From assembly GCF_019492185.1 (NCBI RefSeq), contig NZ_JAICCF010000003.1, forward strand, positions 186,001 through 250,000: a stretch of DNA of 64,000 bases. The letters run 5' to 3'. The notes under the pieces were generated by a model. It made no database searches, was not told the DNA's origin, and saw nothing but the letters and a program-made list of their open reading frames with translations. Source of the stretch: Chitinophaga rhizophila. Lineage in GTDB: Bacteria; Bacteroidota; Bacteroidia; Chitinophagales; Chitinophagaceae. Positions 9,013-17,199 of this stretch are shown here, one piece after another (the stretch's first letter is position 1; each line of letters begins with the position of its first letter). The position numbers were made by a program, and so were the translations under genes.

Positions 9013-10230
9013 TTATTTCCACTGTTCAGGTTTGTATACAACTTGTCCGTCCCGTTTTACCAGCCATGCTGTAACAGGGTTAAGATGATAACCCGTTCCA
9101 ATACCGCGGGCTTTGATCAGTTGTTCCAGGGATGGTTGTATATAACCTGTTTCATCAATGGCTCTGCTCATGATTTCGGTTGTGTCTCCATTCCATTGCC
9201 ATAGGTATCTGAAATAAGTATGAGCTTTGTCCAGAACAGGTTCCTGTAATTGAGCGATGTTCCATGTTTTACCTGCATTGGTACTGATTTCTACACGAGC
9301 TATTTTCCCACGGCCACTCCAGGCAAGTCCTCTTATTTCGACCCATCCTTTCTGCACCTGTACGGGGTAAGCGGGATACGTGATAATAGAGCGCGCATCC
9401 ATGGTAAAGCTGAACTGACGAATCTTACCATCCTTTACTGGCTCAGTGTATTTTGAAGTCTCTTCTCTGGTCATAAATGGGCCATCAGACAGTTCAATGC
9501 GGCGTAACCATTTAATGCTGGTATTGCCTTCCCACCCCGGGAGAAGCAGTCGGGCCGGGTATCCTTGTTGTGGGCGAATGGCTTCCCCATTTTGTGCATA
9601 AACAATCATAGCCTCTTCCCATCCTTTACTAACAGGAATACTGCGGGTCATTACAGCAGCGTCTGATCCCTCGGCCAGAAACCAGGTAGCTTTAGGCTTG
9701 ACGCCTACCTCCCTGAACAGAGTGGATAACATGACACCTGTCCATTCACTTTGGCTGGTGAGTCCGCAGATATCTTGTGGAGTAATACTTTCCTTATCCG
9801 GCTTTCTGAAATTACCCGAGCATTCCACAAAACATATCCTCGATACTGAGGGAAAGCGTTTGAGATCTGAGAGCGAGAATATAGTAGGTCGGTCTACCAT
9901 ACCGTGTATCAGTAATTCATAGGTATTGGGATCAATAGCGGGCACACCAGCATGATGACGTTCAAAGTGTAAATCCGATGGCGTGATAATACCATATAAG
10001 TCCTGCAGGGGAGTCTGCGAGGAGGTAAGTGTTGCTTTTCGCTGAGGATGTTCAAATGGGGATCTTGTACCTAAGGCGCTAGGCAATGGTCCTACATGTT
10101 TAGTAGGATCTAAAGCAGCTTCAGGAATACCAGTCTGCACCATTTTGCCAAAGGAGGTCTTTACTATTGCGACAGCAGCAGTAGCAGCACCTCCAAGCAA
10201 AAGGCGACGACGCGTCATCTTTTGACTCAT
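9013..10230 (-). CDS. soxC: SoxC-like periplasmic molybdopterin oxidoreductase (sulfite/sulfane dehydrogenase)
   Basis: 405 residues with a twin-arginine signal (MTRRRLLLGG, residues 5-14), meaning export of the folded cofactor-loaded protein. Family blocks run in order: DLYGIITPSDLHFERHHAG (78-96), RICFVECSGN with the presumed molybdenum-ligand Cys137, SEWTGV, PGWEGNTSIKWLRR, then a C-terminal Mo-cofactor dimerisation domain (GLAWSGRGKIARVEISTN). These blocks fit SoxC better than plain YedY or eukaryotic-type sulfite oxidase. In proteobacteria SoxC with SoxD oxidises the sulfane sulfur carried on SoxYZ; related enzymes oxidise sulfite. A SoxD-like cytochrome lies 43 bases upstream, so the redox pair is complete. 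No SoxYZ, SoxAX or SoxB is in the window, so the substrate is open. Confidence 0.9.
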   Translation of the reverse strand: MSQKMTRRRLLLGGAATAAVAIVKTSFGKMVQTGIPEAALDPTKHVGPLPSALGTRSPFEHPQRKATLTSSQTPLQDLYGIITPSDLHFERHHAGVPAIDPNTYELLIHGMVDRPTIFSLSDLKRFPSVSRICFVECSGNFRKPDKESITPQDICGLTSQSEWTGVMLSTLFREVGVKPKATWFLAEGSDAAVMTRSIPVSKGWEEAMIVYAQNGEAIRPQQGYPARLLLPGWEGNTSIKWLRRIELSDGPFMTREETSKYTEPVKDGKIRQFSFTMDARSIITYPAYPVQVQKGWVEIRGLAWSGRGKIARVEISTNAGKTWNIAQLQEPVLDKAHTYFRYLWQWNGDTTEIMSRAIDETGYIQPSLEQLIKARGIGTGYHLNPVTAWLVKRDGQVVYKPEQWK

Positions 10231-10273
10231 AGTAAAATTGAATTATGAATTACAGTTTCAAGCGACACATATG

Positions 10274-10849
10274 TTATTCGTATGGTCCGTTCCCGCCTTT
10301 CCTGTTATCTGTGACATAGTACTTTCTTGCCGGCATGACAATAGCCGGTAGTGTTTTTGCATTGATAATAGTCGTAGTATCTATAAGTTTGTTTGCATAC
10401 AATAGCCAGGCTGTGACGCTATACACTTCTTCATCTGACAATGACCCAGGTGCGTTATAAGGCATAGCCCGACGTACGTAATCAAATACAGTCGTGGCAT
10501 AAGGCCAGTAGTTACCGATTGACTTCACACGTTTTGGCGCACGGTCAAATGGTATAGCATTCGCTGTATCCGGAGCAACAAGTATGTTAAAAGGACCTTC
10601 AACACCGGTTACTCCATGACAGGCTGCACATTTGGAAGCATATACCACAGCGCCTTGCTGAACAGTTCCATTACCAGGAGGCAGACCTATTCCGCTGGGA
10701 GGAATAGCAATTGCTTTACCGGCAATTTCATTAGCAGTAGCAGCACGACCATAACCAAAATGTATAGGCACTGCATCGGCACGCTGTTCACATGAACTCA
10801 TAGCGATGCCTGCAACGCAGGCCCAATAAGGCATTCGTAGCTTAAACAT
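10274..10849 (-). CDS. soxD: SoxD-like c-type cytochrome, electron acceptor of the SoxC-like enzyme
   Basis: 191 residues. The N-terminus is a short hydrophobic signal with a possible lipobox (AMSSC, Cys20), so it may be membrane-anchored on the periplasmic side. One heme c site is present, CAACH at residues 74-78, with Met129 in RRAMPYNAP as probable sixth ligand. The blocks GLPPGNGTVQQG, IGNYWPYATTVFDYVRRAMP and VYSVTAWLLYANK match the C-terminal half of SoxD. The two-heme proteobacterial SoxD is longer; this is a one-heme version. It is the first gene of the minus-strand set, preceded by a TATATTTG -7 element (10954-10961) and a leader of about 100 bases. Confidence 0.88.
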   Translation of the reverse strand: MFKLRMPYWACVAGIAMSSCEQRADAVPIHFGYGRAATANEIAGKAIAIPPSGIGLPPGNGTVQQGAVVYASKCAACHGVTGVEGPFNILVAPDTANAIPFDRAPKRVKSIGNYWPYATTVFDYVRRAMPYNAPGSLSDEEVYSVTAWLLYANKLIDTTTIINAKTLPAIVMPARKYYVTDNRKGGNGPYE

Positions 10850-10947
10850 CAGATACTTGAGACTTGGATTATTTGGTTGATTACAATGCGCAGAGTGTAG
10901 CTGTTTAAGCTACTGCATTCGTCTCTTGGTGGGAGCACAATAATAAT
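10850..10947 (-). promoter_or_regulatory. Predicted 5' leader of the SoxCD-SusCD operon
   Basis: From the predicted start near 10947 to the ATG at 10849 there are about 98 untranslated bases. Within them a 6-bp stem with 5-base loop (10897-10913, GTAGCT/AGCTAC) sits inside an imperfect outer helix of the AATGC/GCATT type. It does not match a riboswitch I recognise. Structure in a leader this long could be regulatory or incidental. Confidence 0.3.
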
Positions 10948-10953
10948 CTGGTG

Positions 10954-11002
10954 CAAATATATACTGTAGAAATTTAAAAGTCTACTATTTATGTAGACTT
11001 TT
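10954..11002 (-). promoter_or_regulatory. Promoter with a 10-bp dyad over the -33 region
   Basis: On the minus strand TATATTTG (10961-10954) matches the Bacteroidota -7 consensus. About 15 bases further upstream is a perfect dyad, AAAAGTCTAC - 7 bases - GTAGACTTTT (10976-11002), which covers where the -33 element should be. It could be an operator. It is also A/T-flanked, so it could serve as a weak terminator for the gene ending at 11055. Confidence 0.5.
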
Positions 11003-11054
11003 ATTTGGGTAGTATTTTTTTGCCTTCTTTAGTGGTAATTATAGGCAAACCGAA

Positions 11055-11306
11055 TCAATGTTCCATCATATCGAGGATGTCTGTCCAGATGATACGGGCG
11101 ATCTGCTCGCTTTCTATAGTTCTGACACGTTCTTCGGCAGTAATCATGCGGTCTTCCTGCCAGTCTATGTCTTCGGGCATGAAGTCCCTTAGTACATTTC
11201 CACTGGTGATCACTTCGTAGGTAGTCTCCTGAGCCACGTCATCAACAGTAATGGCAAGCTGATAGGATCTTCCTTCAATATAAACTGTAATTGTACGCCT
11301 TTCCAT
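11055..11306 (-). CDS. Small hypothetical protein
   Basis: 83 residues from ATG 11306 (MERRTITVYIEGRSY); the longer frame begins with TTG. It is acidic, with an N-terminal segment of beta type and a C-terminal segment of helical type (ITAEERVRTIESEQIARIIW). There are no cysteines, signal or membrane segment, so it is probably cytoplasmic. I do not recognise a family. It stands alone between the sulfur operon and a small open frame at 11381-11500, all on the minus strand. The composition and clean start make it a plausible real gene. Confidence 0.55.
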   Translation of the reverse strand: MERRTITVYIEGRSYQLAITVDDVAQETTYEVITSGNVLRDFMPEDIDWQEDRMITAEERVRTIESEQIARIIWTDILDMMEH

Positions 11307-11380
11307 AACAAACAATTAAAGGAGTGCTACTACGGGATATTCCGCAGCAGATAATGTTGAAGAGATACGATGATATATTG

Positions 11381-11500
11381 CTATCGGCTGTTAACTGCCT
11401 TGGGGGAGTAGTGATTGTCACTGTTCGATAAAGAATCTGCTTTTGCTTCCTCAGCTCCTCTTTTCGCCGTCTCTTTACCCCTGTTTGAATACTTCTTCAT
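11381..11500 (-). CDS. Possible small basic protein of 39 residues
   Basis: An ATG at 11500 opens 39 codons, beginning MKKYSNRGKETAKRGAEEAK and ending in TAG at 11381. The composition is rich in Lys, Glu, Ala and Ser and the protein is soluble and probably disordered, which is common in real small stress-type proteins and less so in chance frames. No family is recognised. Confidence 0.35.
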   Translation of the reverse strand: MKKYSNRGKETAKRGAEEAKADSLSNSDNHYSPKAVNSR

Positions 11501-12026
11501 AATCTCACATTTTTAATGGGTTAGTTAAAAGCTGACATACTGAATAGAACAAATTATTTGCCAGTATGTTGCTCATTCTCAGTCATGCGATAATTCTCCC
11601 CAACTCCTAACCAAAAGTGTGTAAATCCCGGTAAATAATTGCCATATATACTTGACCAATAGTAAAAAAACAGACTCTAAATATTGACAATCAATAGATA
11701 ACAGAAAACTAGGCATAACTAATCATTGATTTATAGTCTACTTATTACTTGATGGAGCAACAAATTCCTTAAACTGCCGGCTTAGCACTGACTTATTGTG
11801 GTAATATCAGCTATGTGATCATTTTCCACCTTCAGACGCTTTCAGGAATTAGTACAAGTTCAGGTAATACTTGCGGTGATATTATTCCTACCGGAATCTT
11901 GGGGAATGGATTGCGGATAATGATAGACAGAATAGTTGTAGATAGCAACATTAACGCTAAAAGAGCGTATCTGCCGAAATGCTCAAACAAAGTGAATAGC
12001 ATTCCACTTAAAACTGCTTCATATTA
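11501..12026. other. Intergenic stretch without recognisable gene
   Basis: Upstream of the small frame at 11500 the sequence is AT-rich. A 70-codon plus-strand frame at 11815-12027 has no start context, no family likeness and runs into the terminator; I treat it as chance. Nothing else was seen. Confidence 0.5.
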
Positions 12027-12065
12027 ATAAAAACAGCCTGCACCCGTATCACCGGTGCAGGCTGT
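12027..12065 (-). terminator. Intrinsic terminator of the zinc-peptidase-like gene
   Basis: A perfect 12-bp stem (12033-12044 with 12054-12065, arms ACAGCCTGCACC/GGTGCAGGCTGT) is followed on the minus strand by TTTTTATT. It lies about 40 bases after the stop at 12105. Confidence 0.85.
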
Positions 12066-12104
12066 AATACAATAGTTTACCCTCTCAAGGTATCTATGCA
12101 AAAG

Positions 12105-13037
12105 CTAATAAACAATATTCGGGAAGTTCTGCCTCGCTTGCTGAAACTGTGTTTCCCAGGCGGCAGGCCAGCCAAAGGCGATAGTCGCCTGCGCTTTTAG
12201 GTTTACACCTGCAGCTCCGCTCCAGAAATGTACGAACTCTCCCCAATTCATATTACGGGCATAATCAGTTCCATTTTTAGGAAAATGCTGTGCAAGCAGG
12301 GTAAAGAACCTGTTAAGTGTAGCAGTGCCGCCATATTGGCTATAAATAGGGTAGAACCAGTTCCTGAACCAGCGGGTATTGGCAACCGGGAAATTATCCA
12401 CCTTATTCCACATACTATTATACCAGGCATTAGCGACAGTAGTCCAGCCCAGTGATTTGTAGACATCATATTGGTAGATTTCCATCCACTTACTGTCTCT
12501 CCATAGCGAGAATGCGGGGGAGTTATGATAACCTTTGGATGCCAGTTCTACGATATGTCCTACTTCATGTGCTGTAATATGAAGAGGTTGACCAGTACTG
12601 TCTGCCCAGGAGCCGGTCAATCCGACGTCAATTACATTGCGGTTATCGTGGCTGGCATCAAAATAAGTTGAAGGATGTCCGCCACTATACTTATTTTCAT
12701 GCAGGATTACGAACAGGCGTTTATCCGTACCAAAATCACCGTATACTCTTTTTGTATAGCGCCAGATGCTGTCAAGGCGCCGGTAAGGCCATGTCACATT
12801 AGTGGGCATGTCATTATCATAATATACAGCAATATGATCATTGTAGTAAACACGCTTCAGGAGTTGTACGTGTTCAAACCAATGTTCCTGCCAGGTAGCA
12901 GGCGGTATTTCTGCCGCTGCTTCTTCGGTTACAGGTTTCTTAGTATTTGGAAGGGCATTGTCTTTTTTACAACCTTCCACAAACAATACGGATGCCATCA
13001 GGCATAACAAAATGATTAGTTGAGGGCTCTTTTTCAT
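12105..13037 (-). CDS. Lipoprotein with zinc-metallopeptidase motif
   Basis: 310 residues. The signal ends in a lipobox (SVLFVEGC, Cys23) followed by KKD, so it is a lipoprotein. HEVGH at residues 157-161 is the HExxH zinc site, within ITAHEVGHIVELASKG. Downstream are many aromatic residues (WMEIYQYDVYKSLGW, WFRNWFYPIYSQYGG) typical of the C-terminal helical part of gluzincin-like peptidases. I cannot fix the third zinc ligand with certainty. Likely a surface or periplasmic peptidase of unknown substrate. It is monocistronic with a strong terminator. Confidence 0.75.
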   Translation of the reverse strand: MKKSPQLIILLCLMASVLFVEGCKKDNALPNTKKPVTEEAAAEIPPATWQEHWFEHVQLLKRVYYNDHIAVYYDNDMPTNVTWPYRRLDSIWRYTKRVYGDFGTDKRLFVILHENKYSGGHPSTYFDASHDNRNVIDVGLTGSWADSTGQPLHITAHEVGHIVELASKGYHNSPAFSLWRDSKWMEIYQYDVYKSLGWTTVANAWYNSMWNKVDNFPVANTRWFRNWFYPIYSQYGGTATLNRFFTLLAQHFPKNGTDYARNMNWGEFVHFWSGAAGVNLKAQATIAFGWPAAWETQFQQARQNFPNIVY

Positions 13038-13350
13038 TGGAGTCTGGAATTAGGGTTTATGAAGTGAATTAAGATAAACAAGCTACAAGCCGCACAGGAC
13101 GTACGGCCTGTAGTTTGTTACTTTTTTCTCAATAGATAGCTGAGTATGTGATCGTGGTAATTAGCACAAAGGTCTGGGACGCTTTGCTGTGACAGTTAAA
13201 CAATTTGGCTGATAATACTATTCTAAAAAATGGATGACCGACAATCGAAATTAAAAAAGCAGGTGCAGAAAAGTTGCAAATGGAAAGCAAACAAAGTGTA
13301 AACAATCTTAAACGAATTGTGAACGAAAATTAAATTTCCGATATTTAAAT
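13038..13350. other. Intergenic region with a plus-strand terminator-like hairpin
   Basis: Between the divergent lipoprotein and histidine-kinase genes is an imperfect 15-bp stem (13078-13092 with 13104-13118, 13 of 15 paired), followed on the plus strand by TTTTTT at 13122-13127. No plus-strand gene lies before it. The rest is AT-rich and contains the promoter region of the kinase. Confidence 0.5.
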
Positions 13351-14847
13351 ATGATCAGAAAAGTATGGAGTTTGCTAAAACTGCCGGTTGAAAGGATATA
13401 TTTGTTCTTCAGGAATTTTTTCATGAAGCATCCTTTTAAGATCTATATCACCACATCTGTCATTTGCTTTCTAGTCCTGGCACTGGTACAGTTTATCCTG
13501 GTATATAACACCTATGACCTGCTGAACCGCCGCTTTTATTATGACAAGAAAAGTAAGATCAATGAGGAGTATTCAAAGGCAATTACAAACGATAAACTCT
13601 TCCCCGGCGGACAAGCCATAGTAGATTCAATACTGATGCCGCAGCTGCGAAAGCTGGAAGAAATATATCAGGCTGATACTACAAAGTTTAAAGCATATTC
13701 ACAAGAGTTATTAAACGATGTATTTCATAAGCTGATCAGGCAGGAAACTGCTGATAGCCTTATGCATGTAATCCGGCAGCGGAATAATATTACAGACTCC
13801 CTGCGATACGCACTGACTATTACCAGGATAGATATCATGACTGGTGACAGGAGATATATCAATATCTATAACAACCGACGAAAATATGAGCTGATAGATG
13901 ATTCACTGCAATGGTCGGACGGCATACGTATCTTCGGCGATCTGAAAGATCCTGATGACCGCAGCCAGGTGCTTGGACTCAATGTCAGTACCCCCGTACC
14001 TTATACCTACGCAATGGCGTTTACCCTGCATGCCGAGCCCTACAACCGCAGACAGATGGTATTCCGGCAAATGAGGCTCATGCTGACTATGTCCCTTTTG
14101 TCAATGTTTGCGATAATTATATTATTTTTCATCACGATGCGGAACTGGATTAAGCAGAAACACCTTTCGGATGTAAAGACTGACTTTATTAATAACATTA
14201 CGCATGAATTTCATACGCCATTATCAGCCATTATGGTGGCTAATAAAAATATTCAGAATGAAAAGATCCTGGATAATAAAATGGCCATACGCTCTTTGTC
14301 AGAAATTATTGACCGGCAGTCACACCGGTTGAAGCTATTGTTCGGACAGGTACTCGACCTCGCAACAGTCGAGAAGTTATTCGTTCAGAAAAAACCTCAC
14401 CACCTGAATATGCTGGTAAGTGAAATACTGACCGATTTTAGTATCAAATTTTCCACATCTAACGTTCAGATAGACTTCCAACCGGCAGATACTGACCTGA
14501 TTGTAGAACTGGACAGCTTTCATTTCACTACATTGATGCTCAATATACTGGACAATGCCGTGAAATATAATGTGCAGCAGGTGAAAGACCTGATAGTCGC
14601 CATAACCACTGATAATGAGCAGATCTGCATTACAGTTGCCGATTCTGGCATCGGCATGTCAAGAGAAACATTGAAACACATTTTTGAGAAATTCTACAGG
14701 TATCAGAAAGACCTGACACAAAATACTAAGGGACTGGGACTTGGGCTGCACTATGTAAAGCAGTGCATCGACGCCCATAAATGGAAACTGAAAGTAGATA
14801 GCGAAGTAGGAAAAGGGACTACATTTGTAATCGTAATTCCTAATTGA
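13351..14847 (+). CDS. Sensor histidine kinase
   Basis: 498 residues. Two membrane helices (about 31-53 and 242-264) enclose a periplasmic sensor region of about 190 residues with no recognised fold. The dimerisation/phosphoacceptor segment NNITHEFHTPLSAI holds the predicted phospho-His285. The ATPase domain follows with NILDNAVKYN (N box), ADSGIGMS (G1), and GLGLGLHYVK (G2). It is a class I kinase of the HisKA/HATPase_c type. The paired OmpR-type regulator starts 56 bases downstream, so the two form a two-component system. The signal cannot be told from sequence. Confidence 0.95.
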   Translation: MIRKVWSLLKLPVERIYLFFRNFFMKHPFKIYITTSVICFLVLALVQFILVYNTYDLLNRRFYYDKKSKINEEYSKAITNDKLFPGGQAIVDSILMPQLRKLEEIYQADTTKFKAYSQELLNDVFHKLIRQETADSLMHVIRQRNNITDSLRYALTITRIDIMTGDRRYINIYNNRRKYELIDDSLQWSDGIRIFGDLKDPDDRSQVLGLNVSTPVPYTYAMAFTLHAEPYNRRQMVFRQMRLMLTMSLLSMFAIIILFFITMRNWIKQKHLSDVKTDFINNITHEFHTPLSAIMVANKNIQNEKILDNKMAIRSLSEIIDRQSHRLKLLFGQVLDLATVEKLFVQKKPHHLNMLVSEILTDFSIKFSTSNVQIDFQPADTDLIVELDSFHFTTLMLNILDNAVKYNVQQVKDLIVAITTDNEQICITVADSGIGMSRETLKHIFEKFYRYQKDLTQNTKGLGLGLHYVKQCIDAHKWKLKVDSEVGKGTTFVIVIPN

Positions 14848-14903
14848 CAATAGTGAACTATTAACGTAAACAGGTCGCCCGCTTCAAACTAAAAATTGTA
14901 GCT

Positions 14904-15608
14904 ATGAGACACCGAATTTTATTGGTCGAAGATGAAGCAGATCTAGGTAATGTTGTAAAGCAATACCTGGAACTAATGGACTTTGAAGTAAACTGGCAGC
15001 AAAGTGGAAGCGATGCGCTGGAAGATTTTAAAAACGCTCCTGAATCTTACCATATTCTGCTGATAGATGTGAATCTTCCGGGTATGGACGGATTTGAACT
15101 GGCAGAACATGTAGTAAAGATTAACAGCCATGTTCCTTTTCTTTTCCTGACTGCACGTGGTGAAAAAACTGATCGTCTCAACGGTTTAAAGATAGGTGCA
15201 GATGACTATGTTGTAAAACCTTTCGATATAGATGAACTGGTCCTGCGTATCAGGAATATTATCAAACGTAAGCAGCCGGCTACTAATCCCGACGCTGTAA
15301 AAGCAAAAAATGTCATTACTATAGGCAATACACAACTGTTTGTGGATTCGCTTAAACTGGTAACAGAACAAGGAGAAGAAATTGTACTCACTCCCCGCGA
15401 ATGCGACCTTCTGGTGCTCTTCTTCCATAATGTGAACCGGGTTATTAAACGGGAAGAGATCCTTACCAAGGTATGGGGGTCTAACGACTACTTTGTAGGA
15501 CGTAGCCTTGATGTATTTATTTCCCGGTTCAGAAAATACTTCCAGCAAAATCCAGGTATCAGCATCAAAAATGTATACGGAATCGGATTTGTCTTTAATG
15601 TAAAATAG
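14904..15608 (+). CDS. OmpR/PhoB-family response regulator
   Basis: 234 residues. The receiver domain (1-120) has acidic residues ED/E near positions 9-11, the phospho-acceptor Asp55 in LLIDVNLPGMDGF and Lys105 in DDYVVKPFD. A winged-helix DNA-binding domain (about 135-234) has LTPRECDLLVLFF and the recognition region SLDVFISRFRKYF, ending in GIGFVFNVK. It works with the kinase just upstream. A long hairpin at 15615-15678 ends the operon. Confidence 0.96.
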   Translation: MRHRILLVEDEADLGNVVKQYLELMDFEVNWQQSGSDALEDFKNAPESYHILLIDVNLPGMDGFELAEHVVKINSHVPFLFLTARGEKTDRLNGLKIGADDYVVKPFDIDELVLRIRNIIKRKQPATNPDAVKAKNVITIGNTQLFVDSLKLVTEQGEEIVLTPRECDLLVLFFHNVNRVIKREEILTKVWGSNDYFVGRSLDVFISRFRKYFQQNPGISIKNVYGIGFVFNVK

Positions 15609-15614
15609 TATATC

Positions 15615-15678
15615 GTATCAGATGGTTGGCTGCCTCCTGCTGACTAACCGGCGGCAGAATCAGCTAACCATCCGATAC
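15615..15678. terminator. Long imperfect hairpin between convergent genes
   Basis: Arms of 18 bases (15615-15632 and 15661-15678) pair at 16 positions around a 28-base loop. It sits between the plus-strand regulator and the minus-strand cupin gene and probably ends transcription from both sides, though no strong T run follows on the plus strand. Confidence 0.55.
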
Positions 15679-15680
15679 AG

Positions 15681-16544
15681 TTATAATATCCTTCCTACTG
15701 CTCTTTCTGCACGTCTATGAGCAGTCTTCATCTTATAATCAAACCATTTCCTGCCCAATATCTTCCTCATTGCATCATCAAAACGACGGGTGATAAAGAT
15801 ATTTCTTACACCAACTGCCCTTTTCAGCATAGATACTGGAAGTGCCCTGTAAGCCACTGAATACCCTGCCGTTTCATACTGTATATAATGCCAGTATCCT
15901 GAAGGAATGAACAATGTTTCCCCAAAATGTAATGTACACTCCCATCCGTCCAGCTGACTCAATGCCGGAAAAGCTGCATAGTCAGGATTTCGCAAGTCTG
16001 CTATACCGTGAAAGTTCCAGGGCAACCGATATAACAGGTCAGACTGTTCATTAGGGAATAACCATACCTTCTTTACTCCCTGAAACTGGGACAGAAATAC
16101 ATGTGACATATCGATATCGTAATGGTACCTGACAGAAGAACCTTCTCCACCAAAGAACAGGAATGGCAGCCAGGTAAGAAGGTTGTCTGCAATCTTACGT
16201 ACCGCTAGTTCCTTCTTAATATCAGGCCTCTCCCGCAGCAGATTAAACAGGAATAGCCGCCTCACGGTCGGCTGTGATTCTATCAGGTTAAGATAGTCTC
16301 CAAACTTCATCTTCTCTGCCGGTTGACTGGTAGCCTTGTCAAGATGCGCGTTTTCCTCGCTGTGTACTTCTACCATTACATCACCAGCTTGCTGCCGGAA
16401 ATAGTCATAGTCCCATTTCTTCAATGCCTCGCAATCCGGATCAATGAAATCTTTGATAAGCACCGGAATGCCAGTTTCCAGATATTCCGCGGCAAACTGC
16501 TCACGGTTGTAACCACTGATGGCTTTTACAGGTTTCAGATGCAT
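15681..16544 (-). CDS. JmjC-like cupin (cupin_8) domain protein
   Basis: 287 residues, cytoplasmic. The cupin fold shows the 2-oxoglutarate oxygenase-type metal triad: His141 and Asp143 in RYHYDIDMSHVF and His219 in IPSGYWHYIQYE. The N-terminal part (VLIKDFIDPDCEALKKW) matches the FIH-like group whose members hydroxylate proteins or small molecules using iron and 2-oxoglutarate. The substrate is unknown. The C-terminus is basic (KMKTAHRRAERAVGR). The gene faces the two-component operon and shows no operon partner. Confidence 0.85.
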   Translation of the reverse strand: MHLKPVKAISGYNREQFAAEYLETGIPVLIKDFIDPDCEALKKWDYDYFRQQAGDVMVEVHSEENAHLDKATSQPAEKMKFGDYLNLIESQPTVRRLFLFNLLRERPDIKKELAVRKIADNLLTWLPFLFFGGEGSSVRYHYDIDMSHVFLSQFQGVKKVWLFPNEQSDLLYRLPWNFHGIADLRNPDYAAFPALSQLDGWECTLHFGETLFIPSGYWHYIQYETAGYSVAYRALPVSMLKRAVGVRNIFITRRFDDAMRKILGRKWFDYKMKTAHRRAERAVGRIL

Positions 16545-16880
16545 GATTTATTCTGTTGTTAGTTTGCAAAAGTTCTTATTGATAGCAACTCCTGTCGCCG
16601 CTTTCTGATACTCCATGCAGAAATACTGTATCAGCCTTATCTGCTTCAAGCGACACATCGGCAAATACTTCCTAATCTTTTGACGATGGCGTCTGACCTG
16701 CCGAAACCTGTATCACACGCTAGAAGTATCTACAGGTACTTCTACAAACGGGCTCCAATGACCTGGCCTCGAGGCTATCATCTGTGAGCACCGAGCTACT
16801 GCCAAGGCCGTACTCTTCGTTGTCAAACAATTTTTTGCGCTTCGCCACTCTGTTGCAACAATACCTGTACCGCAGGTATA
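16545..16880. other. Intergenic stretch, possibly decayed coding DNA
   Basis: No open frame with family likeness spans this stretch. On the minus strand short open pieces separated by stops have coding-like composition, in line with the transporter relic next to it, but I could not recognise a family. Confidence 0.35.
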
Positions 16881-17133
16881 TCAGGTGCGAGATGCAAAAG
16901 TCTGGATACCGATATTACCACTCAGCACACCCACAATAGTAGACGCTATCATTCCCTAATACGGTCACCAGTATAACTACCCAATGCCTTGAACGCATTA
17001 TTCAATCCAAGCAATACCCGCGTCTGCAGCATAATATGGTATCCTGCCGAACTACCAGTTACCCATATTACAGGAAGCCGCTGAAGGAAGGGGAAAGATA
17101 GCATTTAACGCTGTTGCCGTAATTACAGTGCCA
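16881..17133 (-). pseudogene. Relic of an MFS transporter (AraJ-like), C-terminal part
   Basis: Reading the minus strand and allowing frame changes gives GTVITATALNAIFPLP, then MLQTRVLLGLNNAFKALGSY, then ASTIVGVLSGNIGI. Together these resemble the last three helices of arabinose-efflux-type MFS transporters, which have a conserved LQTRVL and LNNA-type segment followed by GYAST-VGVL. The pieces lie in different frames with in-frame stops, so this is not an expressed transporter. The match is by eye and incomplete. Confidence 0.4.
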
Positions 17134-17199
17134 AAATAAACTGTGTGTAACAACACGCCCCATTTCCGAGTCTAATAGACGCCCTAAAGGGTGATTTTC

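Noticed and set aside
10850..10947. SAM-type riboswitch upstream of the sulfur operon
   Set aside because: Some motifs recall it loosely, but the conserved core of SAM-I or SAM-II cannot be placed.
11815..12027. Plus-strand frame of 70 codons
   Set aside because: No start context, no family likeness, and it runs to the base of the terminator at 12033.
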